This document shows positions 53,737-62,200 of a stretch of 64,000 nucleotides of DNA, piece by piece. Within the stretch, counting starts at the first letter, position 1. Every line of letters starts with the position of its first letter. The stretch comes from Nothopassalora personata (taxonomy: Eukaryota > Ascomycota > Dothideomycetes > Mycosphaerellales > Mycosphaerellaceae), in contig CM066289.1 in NCBI GenBank assembly GCA_033816765.1, positions 3,348,001-3,412,000 on the forward strand. The letters run 5' to 3'. A program made the position numbers and the translations under genes. The notes beneath the pieces were generated by a model that made no database searches, had not been told where the DNA came from, and saw only the letters and a list, made by a program, of their open reading frames with translations.

Positions 53737-55410
53737 CTACGCTACATGTTCCTTCTCTTCCTCCTTTGGGATTCTGACCCATACTGCTGTAATCACACCA
53801 CCGACGACAGCAGCGGCAAGAGCTAGCCACCATGCCGCGCGGAGGCCTTCGAGGCCTACTTCACCTTCTGCGTTGCTGTCGACTTTGGCTGCTATGCTGT
53901 CTGCTACACTGGTCATAATAGCACTGCTGAGATTCTGGATCGTGGCTAAAAGGCTCCCTGCAGAGCCCTGATATGACCGCGGCACCGAGGAAGTGATGTA
54001 GATGCTAGCAGCTGCGAAAGAAAGGTCGGGACCAAAAGTGGCGAGGCCGATTCCGGGCATGGAGAGAGCGAAGTAATTGGTATGCGGCGTTTGCGGCAGG
54101 CAAAAGGCTGGACCAAGAGCGAAGGCAAATTGTGCCGCGAGGAAGATGTAATGTCCGGGAATGCGATGCATCAGCTTGGACACGACCCAGGTGGCCAGGA
54201 CTCCCATGATGGCATTCGGAAGTAAGTACAGCGCGACAGTCAGTGGCGACACATGTTGCTGCGTTAAGAAGAACTGCACGTGGTAGAATTGGTATGCTCC
54301 CACGAAGCCGCCAAAGCCGAGGAAGTATGCTGCCATGAGAGGTGCGAAGCCAGGAGTTTTCCATAATCTGGCTGGTACCAGAGGTCGCTGGACACGGGTC
54401 TCGACCCAGAAGAAGACGGCCAGCAGGGCAATGCCAACGATGATCAAGACGAAGGTGTATGGGGACCAGTGCGCCACGGAACCTTGAGTCAGGCCGAAGA
54501 GGAGGCAGACACATCCAGAAACAGCCAGAATTGCGCCTTTCCAATCGAATGAATTCATGGTGGGTGCATCAACTCCCGCATCCGCGACTGGGCTCAAGAC
54601 TGGAATGACAGCATACGCAGCAGCAGCACAGAGACCACAGATGATGGCATTGCTACCAAAGATCCACTGCAGATGGGCCGATAACGCACCACCTTGGAGT
54701 GCTCCCAGCCAGAATCCGAATGGTGCAGCCGCAGCCATGGCGCTGAAAACACGAGTCTTGCGCTGTCCTGGGTTGTACACACGTCCGAGAATGCTCATAC
54801 TGCCAGAGACCAGAACGCCGACCGCAAGGCCCTGCATTGCGCGCATAATAAAGAAAAGGATGTTCAATGCCGGCGTCAAGGTGAAGGCTCCAACGATGTT
54901 CCAAATCGTCAACCAGACGAAGGCGCCCACGACGAGATACTTTGGAGGTAGCAAGTCCGTCAAAGATCCGGAGAGGATCACGCTCAGGCCCAGAGCCACC
55001 AGATATGCGCCTACAAGCCAGGGAATCTGGCTCTGCTGCAAGCCGAGGGCCGTCTTGAAAGATTGCTGGTTGACGTTGATGTTCCCAAGCAAGAAAGAGA
55101 AGAGGAGTTGACCGGCGGAGCAGATTAACACGAAGATGATCTCGGCAGTCAAAGTCTTCAGCTCCGGTGGAACCCCTTGTGCTTTCCTGGGTCCACCAGG
55201 TTTCCCATCTTCTTCATACCGACTTGGCTGGTGCGAAGGTCTTCGTCCATCAAGCGCTCCAGGCGTCAAACGGCGGTTGCGATGGCTCATGGACGGCTTC
55301 AGGTCGTGCATCCCGTCCTCAGCGGTACTCGTGTTGGTGAGAGCGCGCGCCAGATTCTCGAATGCATCGCCCAGGTGTCCGCGGCTGGCTGTGGGACGAA
55401 GATCGTGCAT
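53737..55410 (-). CDS. MFS transporter of the drug:H+ antiporter (ATR1-like) type
   Basis: A 557-residue frame from MHDLRPTASRGHLG. After a cytosolic N-terminal tail come about 13-14 hydrophobic segments with DHA2-like signatures: IPWLVGAYLVALGLSVILSG, LTDLLPPKYLVVGAFVWL, IMRAMQGLAVGVLVSGSMSI, and APFGFWLGALQGGAL in helix 5 (antiporter motif region). Function is inferred as export of small molecules at the plasma membrane, with substrate unknown. The true start is doubtful. In this frame coding-like sequence (PTPLLGKAALSRAPSERG) continues upstream, and in another frame an ATG-led segment (55708-55442) repeats the MH(D/S)L motif. One base lost or gained near 55500 may have split one longer protein. 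Confidence 0.85.
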   Translation of the reverse strand: MHDLRPTASRGHLGDAFENLARALTNTSTAEDGMHDLKPSMSHRNRRLTPGALDGRRPSHQPSRYEEDGKPGGPRKAQGVPPELKTLTAEIIFVLICSAGQLLFSFLLGNINVNQQSFKTALGLQQSQIPWLVGAYLVALGLSVILSGSLTDLLPPKYLVVGAFVWLTIWNIVGAFTLTPALNILFFIMRAMQGLAVGVLVSGSMSILGRVYNPGQRKTRVFSAMAAAAPFGFWLGALQGGALSAHLQWIFGSNAIICGLCAAAAYAVIPVLSPVADAGVDAPTMNSFDWKGAILAVSGCVCLLFGLTQGSVAHWSPYTFVLIIVGIALLAVFFWVETRVQRPLVPARLWKTPGFAPLMAAYFLGFGGFVGAYQFYHVQFFLTQQHVSPLTVALYLLPNAIMGVLATWVVSKLMHRIPGHYIFLAAQFAFALGPAFCLPQTPHTNYFALSMPGIGLATFGPDLSFAAASIYITSSVPRSYQGSAGSLLATIQNLSSAIMTSVADSIAAKVDSNAEGEVGLEGLRAAWWLALAAAVVGGVITAVWVRIPKEEEKEHVA

Positions 55411-55441
55411 TTCGTGAATCTGATCGTCGCTTTCGCCTCGC

Positions 55442-55708
55442 TCAGATGGCGCTCGCGAGAGTGCTGCTTTCCCTAGTAGTGGTGTTGGAGTTGCGATCCC
55501 AGATGCCCGGCGTCATCGTGCCGGATGGCAAGGAGTGCATTTCCTCGTAGATGGTGGAGCTGATTGACGGTCGTCGGGAACCGAATGGTGTTGTGCGCAT
55601 GTAGTCGATGCCGAAAGAGCTGATGTCGGTTGATGGTCGAATTGGGTCGCCGTCGACATCTTGGCTGATGGTATTATGTTCTTGCTCTGTAGTAGTCTTG
55701 GTAGACAT
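55442..55708 (-). pseudogene. Possible frameshifted N-terminal extension of the MFS transporter
   Basis: 88 codons from ATG 55708: MSTKTTTEQEHNTISQDVDG, then SIDYM-type serine-rich sequence and EEMHSLPSGTMTPG. The polar composition and the recurring E-x-MH-S/D-L motif match the N-tail of the downstream transporter (HEMHDLRP, EDGMHDLKP), but the frame is offset by one base. No GT-AG intron joins them that I can see. A 1-nt indel near 55500, real or a sequence error, would explain it. Confidence 0.45.
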
Positions 55709-56072
55709 TGTGCTATGTTTCAGCGTGAGATAGTCGGGAAGTATCTTGTGCAGCAGAATACCGCTGAGTCCGATTCAATCTATCCGCAATCCAGAAGCTG
55801 TTGTCGATTGCTCAGTTTTGCTACGAATGGCATTGGTGTTAGGTTGCGAAGAGGGATGTGCGCGAGGGATGGAGACATCTGGTGGCCCCGATGGGGCGCT
55901 GCTGGCTTCGTGCCCAACCATGATTCACTGCCGATCATCTCTTTTCACATGTTGCTGCTGATAATACGAGCATATGACAACGTAAGCATGATGCTGTTGC
56001 GGTGACGAGAGAGAAGTTTCGCAGTGGAGTCGGGAAGCCTGGTGCCCTAGAAGTGGTAGTATCTCAATATTC

Positions 56073-56190
56073 ACATTCGAGGTGTCGACATTCGAGGTGT
56101 CTACAATCCACGTAACGAGGTGTCTACAATCCACGTATCGAGGTGTCCACATTCGAGGTGTCCACATTCGAGGTATCTACAATCGACATT
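56073..56190 (+). repeat. Minisatellite of attcgaggtgtc-type units
   Basis: Units of about 15 bp (acattcgaggtgtc with g, t or c next) alternate with about 23-bp units containing tacaatccacgta. At least seven gaggt(g/a)tc cores lie in 120 bp. This is the left border of the transposon nest. Confidence 0.85.
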
Positions 56191-56194
56191 CGAC

Positions 56195-56262
56195 ATGCCG
56201 TGAACATACCAGGAGCCGCCAAAACTGGCTAATATTAGCTGCTCCTAGTATGTTTACGGCAT
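56195..56262. repeat. 22-bp inverted repeat (hairpin)
   Basis: Arm 56195-56216 (atgccgtgaacatacc + aggagc) pairs with 56241-56262 (gctcctagtatg + tttacggcat), leaving two mismatches, both transitions, and a 24-bp loop. A related word (ggctcctcgtatgttta) recurs at 56994-57010 beyond the transposase-like relic. It could be a transposon end or a small foldback element. Confidence 0.8.
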
Positions 56263-56418
56263 AGTCATCCACATTATGTAACTAGATAGGACCTCGAATC
56301 TTAGCAATAATAATAACCTCTTTACACGCCTATCCCTCTTTACACGACTATTACCGTTTACGAGCACCCGCATAGTAGCAGCGACCTACGAGAACACGAA
56401 CACAACACATCGCTACTA

Positions 56419-56987
56419 TGCCTATCGTCGCTAGCGTCCGCGGAAAGCCACCTATTAACCTCGAGCCATTTCGCGAAGAAATCGCCAACCTACTCCCCTA
56501 CCGTACCTATCGCGATATTGTCCTACATCTACGCTACAATCGCGGCGCCTATATCACCCTGCCTACCCTAAAGCGTAGACTCGAGCAATAGGGCATAAGC
56601 AAACTAAACATACGTACTAAGTTCGATAAATGGCAGGAAGCGCGACTACGCAGAAAGATCGAATACAACTTCTAGAGGTACTCTACGCTTAGTAATAGGA
56701 CTACAGTAAGGATGCTACAGCAGGATGGCTACACGGTAACGCTTAGGCAATACCGTCGTCTACGTAAGTTAATAGGCCTGCTGCGACGTATACTACTAGA
56801 GAATAAGGAGGAAATTAAAGCTGCTATACGCGACACCCTTAAGGTAGTAATGTCGTCCGGTGTAATATATGATAGTAGGTATCGTGCTATTGCGAACTAC
56901 CTTCGTAGGAACAATCGATTTATTAGTAGGTACGTTGTCTCTCTCGCTATGCCTATTACCCCCTATAAACATATAAGGAGTAGGTAA
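56419..56987 (+). mobile_element. Fungal transposase/integrase HTH relic, RIP-mutated
   Basis: ATG 56419 reads MPIVASVRGKPPINLEPFRE, a helix-turn-helix segment YRDIVLHLRYN, then TLKRRLEQ-stop-GISK. It continues WQEARLRRKIEYNF-stop and, from 56712, MLQQDGYTVTLRQYRRLRKL, a second HTH. The pattern (TLKRRLxxWG, LRQYRRLRKxLG) is the N-terminal part of a common fungal transposon protein that carries a DDE/integrase-type core. Both stops are TAG where tryptophan is expected (TGG to TAG), a RIP signature. The catalytic core is not found downstream. Confidence 0.6.
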
Positions 56988-57295
56988 CCTTCGCGGCTCC
57001 TCGTATGTTTAGTATGCTACGCACCGCCTCGCGCAACATGCGCGTTATTCTACGCGCGTCCTTACGAGTCGCATCGCTAAAGCCTATAGTAGAGCCTATA
57101 GTAGAGCCTTATTCGTAGCGTAGTAACCGGCCGTTATTGTTAGAGTTCTCTCTATTCTTATTAGCCTACGGCGAAGAGTGTAGGAACACCGTTGCTACGC
57201 CTACTAGAACGTCTATTGCGCGTATAAAAGCGTAGGCTAATAAGAGCGCGAGAAACACCGCCAACTTCGTGCAATCACATACTACTAGGGCGACT

Positions 57296-58640
57296 TACCT
57301 ACGGCACGATACACCGCACCCTAGACTTCTGAGGAGTACGATACGCCCGCCCCTATACTTTCGAGGAGCACGATACACCGCACCCTAGACTTTTAAGGCA
57401 CTACGAGTACCTAGTAATGCCGTTCGGGTTAACTAACGCACCGGTAACCTTTTAAGGGTATATTAATAAGGCGCTAACCGGCTTAGTTAATAACATTTAC
57501 GTAGTCTACCTAGATAATATCCTCATCTATAGCGAGACGCGTAAGGTATACGTACGAGCTATACGCGCGGTGCTAGAGAGGCTACGAAAGTTTGCCCTAT
57601 TCGTAAACCCTAAGAAGTGTTACTTCTTCTAGGAGAGTATAGAGTTCCTTAGGTTTATCGTAAGCGCCGTAGGCGTGTCGATAGATAGGAGTAGGGTAGC
57701 CGCTATCGAGGAATAGCCTACACCTACGACCTTTTATAAGGTCTAGTCCTTCCTTAGGTTTTGCAACTTCTACCGGCGTTTTATAGAAGGATACTTAAGG
57801 GTCTATAAGCCCCTAACGGACCTACTAAAGGGATCTAAGGACGGTAAGAAGTACGGCCCTCTCACGTAGACCTTAAGCGAAGAGTAGGCGTTTCGATAGC
57901 TTAAGGCCGGATTCTTAGGTGCACTAATACTTAGGCACTTCGATCCTACGCTACGTACGCGAGTCGAGACGGATGCCTTAGGTTTCGCGATCGTAGGTAT
58001 TATATCCTAATTGTTTAGTACTAAGTAGCATCCCATCGCGTTCTATTTACGTAAGATAATACTAGCTAAGTGCAACTACGAGACGCACGATTAGGAGCTA
58101 CTTATAGTAGTTAAGGCTTTTAAGCATTAGAGGCTATACTTAGAGGGCGCTACGCGTACGGTACGAGTACTAGTCGACTACGCTAACCTATAGGGCTTTA
58201 TAATAGTAAAGTAGCTAAATATGCGGTAAGCTCGATAGGCTACGTTCCTATAGTCTTTTAATTTTATAGTGGAGTATCGGCCGGGTAAGACTAACCTAGC
58301 CGACGCGCCTTCGAGACGTAGTAACTACGTAGCTATAATGTAACAAACTTCAAACTTACTACCTACCTTATAAAGTAAGCTGTCTTTCTAGAAGGAGTCT
58401 CTAGAAGGGATAAGCGAGCCGACGGTAAAGCGCGTGCTTACTACCTACGAGGCGATATAGGGCGACATAGGCGCGGCGATAGTAGTGCGGAGAGGTAACC
58501 TTCCCTATTAAGATAAGCCGTCTTTACTAGTAGTAGTGTACGCTATAGTAATATAGGGTTAAGCTTATAGCTCGACGGGTAAGTTAATCCTACTCTTAAT
58601 AAAGATCGCGTAGTAGCAAGACGACTAGTATTGACGACTA
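57296..58640 (+). mobile_element. Ty3/gypsy RT-RNase H relic, heavily RIP-mutated
   Basis: A plus-strand frame reads EYLVMPFGLTNAPVTF-stop, then YVVYLDNILIYSETRK. Further on are [69 protein letters not shown] and FNFIVEYRPGKTNLADAPSR: the end of RT, the connection and RNase H of a gypsy element. It is closed by more than ten TAG/TAA codons exactly where Trp or Gln is conserved. The catalytic YLDD reads YLDN. A 25-bp word is duplicated at 57304-57328 and 57368-57392. No LTR could be delimited. The element is dead. Confidence 0.85.
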
Positions 58641-59228
58641 ATGGGTTGTGTTGACCTTGGGTTTGGGTTTGGGAAGGGGTCCTTGGGTCCAACTTGCCCC
58701 TTTTTCATTTAGGTTTGATTGGACCCAAGGGCAAGCCAGCAGGACCTGGTATGGCTATTGAGATATATATTGCGCAGTTGAGCATTGTAAGCGTAGCATC
58801 AAGGCAACAATTCAATTCATACCTCTCGAGTAGAGGGTATAGGGGTTTAGGGTCCGCCAATCCTCTTGTTTTATCTGGCTACTGCGCTGCTCGTCACGTG
58901 ACCTGATTTCCCGGTCCCAGGACCGGCAAATACCCCTGCTTACGCAAGCACCGCTCCATACCACCACAACTCGGACAGGCCTACATAGGGTGGTTGGTAG
59001 ACATTATTTTGGTGGTCAATGAGGGGGGTTATCAAGTGTACACCCGGTGGCGTATCAGCATCCAGTTTGTAAGGTCAAAATCACGGTTCAAGGTCCAAGG
59101 TTCACGGTCAAGGTCGACTAAGGTCGAAAAACATTCAAGGTCCAAGGTATTCAGCAACAATCACGGTCACAAGGTCCTGTCAAGCAACAACTAGTATCAG
59201 CACATTCTGAAGCAAGCACCACGCAACA
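58641..59228 (+). repeat. Gypsy 5' LTR and leader
   Basis: Non-coding. It contains a C/G-rich palindrome at 58911-58926 (ccggtcc-ca-ggaccgg) and, at 59071-59180, six exact AAGGTC words plus variants. No tRNA-complementary site was identified with confidence, so LTR and leader are not separated. Confidence 0.55.
59071..59180 (+). repeat. AAGGTC-rich short repeats in gypsy leader
   Basis: Six AAGGTC words (four of them preceded by tc or ac) and near variants such as aaggtt and cacggtc occur within about 110 bp just upstream of the Gag start. Confidence 0.8.
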
Positions 59229-62200
59229 ATGGATACGGCTGCATCACCAGAAAAACTTAGCACCTTTGCCGACATAGGCAGAGGCTACGAACAGCCTGTG
59301 AACCCCACGAAAATGGAAGGGGTCTACAGGGATTCTGTCCCTCATGAGGGGATGGAGGAATCGGAGGAAGGGGAAACACCTGAATCTAGTAAAGAAGGGA
59401 GAAGCGGAACCAGCGCCGCTGAATTGGGTATGGGTGTAGGAATGAACAGCACAATTGGAATGGATGCTATAACTGCCCTCTTTGGACGATTGGCAGTAGC
59501 AATGGAAAACGCTGGCCCTCGCTTTCCACCTCCAGGAGGTGCTGAGAATCCGTTCTTTGATGGCACCAATGCTACTGAGTTCTGGGAGCGGTTTGGCGAC
59601 CTAATGGACCAGTATCCGCCTCGGGCATCCATTAAGAAGGATGATTTCTGGGGCAGGTTTGAGCGCAATTGCGAAATTACTATCCGGCGTGTGGTCATGA
59701 GGCTGCCTGGGTGGCTCACCAGCAAGGCACGTTTCAGGAGGGCGTTCTTGTCAGAATTCTCAAGGTTTGACGCCCACTCGATGTTGGGGAGTCGGGAATA
59801 TCTTGAGGAGATTGTTAGGGCGCAGCAAGGCAAGAGGCCTGAAGAACAAGATGTGAAGGAATTCATCCGCCTATTTGTATCCTCAAGTGACCTAATTGAA
59901 CCTGAGGATTTGGATAACAGCTCCCGGAGTCGCCTTCTCCTTCAGGGATTGCCAGAGGCAGTCGCGAAAGCGGTCTACAAGGCTTGCGGGCTTCACCCAA
60001 AGCAACCTGAGAAGTTCAGGGACTTTCAGAGGATTCTCGATGAAGCTGCTAGCATCGCAGATGGTGAGGAGGGATGGAAAGCTGTGCATACAGATTTCCC
60101 TCTTGCTTTGCCTCAGCTGCACCGCTCAGTCGTGAAGCAAATGCCGCGCCTCAAGCCTGAGATTGACACGCTTAAGAAGGCCACCTCCAGGACTGTTGTT
60201 GATGATGACCTAATCCAGAAGGTAGCTGAAATGAGCATACGTGCATACCAGCGCGGTCGCGTCGCGGACGCGGGTGCCTTCTACCCGAGCGAGAATCAAC
60301 GCTCTATGCAACCAGAGAGGCACGACCCAGACACTGAACTGCAGGTTTACGCAATGCAGCGTCCCCCATCGCAAAATCGCGAACAGTCCAAAGCGATGGA
60401 TGGTTGTTGCTACAACTGTGGCAGTTCGAAGCACCAGGCCAGCAATTGTGGGGCGATGAGGTCCTTAATATCCCGGGGCTACGTATACCTCGCCCCGAAC
60501 AACTGGTGGTATCTAGGGAAAGAAGGCGATCCACGTCCCGCCAAGTTCAACTTTCGGAGGGACTACAGCAAACCGAAACTGCTCTGCATGCTCCCTCTGC
60601 TCGAAGAACATTATGGACCGATCGAGTTTGACAACCAGTATGAGATTCCCGCACTGCGTAAGCAATGGATGGGTAGGGACTACGCTGGGGTGACTAAGGT
60701 CACGCCTCCTGATCATTCTAAGCCCCCTCCTAACTTCAGGCATTTAATGGAGTATGGCCCTCAGGACGCGCGGTCTGGCCAAAAGGAGAAGGCTGCTGGG
60801 ACATATTGGGTCTCATTCGGAGAAAGTGAAGCGGAGCAGGCAACCGACTTGGGCGAGCTTGACGAGGTATCTGCCTATCCTGTGCAGTCTGACAAAGTGA
60901 AAGGGAAGGCACCCGTAGGTATTCTGAAGAATCCGTACCCGAGGACCCGGTCCTCAGCCCAGGATCTGCGAGCCCGAGCTGAGGCTGCTGAGAAAGTTCG
61001 CCTGCAATTGGAACAGGAGATCCGGCAAGCTGAGATTGACCAGCAGGAGGTTGAAATGATTGACGAAGTCAGTGCTCAAATGAGCGAAACTCAGTCATCA
61101 GCTGAATCCGGGGTAACCCTAGGAAGGGGAAGTGATGCCCAAGTGAACAGACCAGGGAACGATGCTAACAAAGGACTGCCTAAGGATATGCCTGTTGGTC
61201 CCGTGAACGCCCCCTTCGCACAAAGGAAGCGTATGCAGAATGCCAAGACTATGAGGATTGACAACTACGTCCGACAGTATGGTTCAGCTGGTGATGGCCC
61301 GGTTACAAAGGAAGAGGGTATCATCTACTGGATTGATCAGATCCTCCAGACAACGTTTCCCAATGTGAACGCCCAAGATTGGTTTCGATATGGTCGCTGG
61401 TTCGAGGCTGCCCTCTTCGGTCGCGTTGCTAACACCCCCGCTCTTCAGGAGAAGCTCGCTACAGTGCGACGTCTTGCAGGAAAGGACCCTGAGGTTCGCA
61501 CTGGACAAGTGGTCACCTGTGAAGATGAACCTGAGTATAATGAGGAGGTCTTCCGCGAAGATGGTCAGGCCCAGTATGTCGGAGTGTATTCAACCATGCT
61601 TTGCTCCAAGGGTGCGGTCCCTGCTGCTGAGCTATATGAGGATGTTGAGAAGATCGGGCTCTCTAGTGTCCTTGACAACTTTGCTATGGTCCCTAGTCCT
61701 TGGGTAGTAGCGGAATTTGGGACGAACAAGAACCAGATCAGGTGCCTAATTGATGAGGGTTCCGAGGTGAATATCATCGGCCAGAGGAACGCTCATAGGT
61801 TTGGGTTACCAGTAATGTCGAGTGCTCAGCTTGCCTTTCGAGGTGCTGGAGGGCGGGCCCAGTTCAAAGGTGTTGTGGGCAATTTGGATGTTTGGGTATT
61901 TGGGGTTCACTGCCAAGTGGACATGTTCATCTCCTCGGATCCAAACTCGCCAACAATCCTAGGACGTCCGTGGGCCCGCAAGGTGCGGCTCACTGCCCGT
62001 AACTGCGATGATGGTTCATGGGAGGGGACTATTGCCAGCCGCAAAGGTGAAAGTGTCATGTTTACTGCCCTAGTTGGCTCGGACAGGTGCAAAACCCTTC
62101 AGGAACTATTGAAAGCGTCGGGAAATGGAATGGTGGGTTACGGCGCTCAACCCACCGATTTGCTAAAGCCGGGTTTGACAAAATCAGTGAGGTTCTCGCA

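Noticed and set aside
56419..58640. Reading TAG as tryptophan or glutamine (altered genetic code)
   Set aside because: Neighbouring genes and the adjacent gypsy element use TGG and CAG normally; RIP explains the stops in transposon relics.
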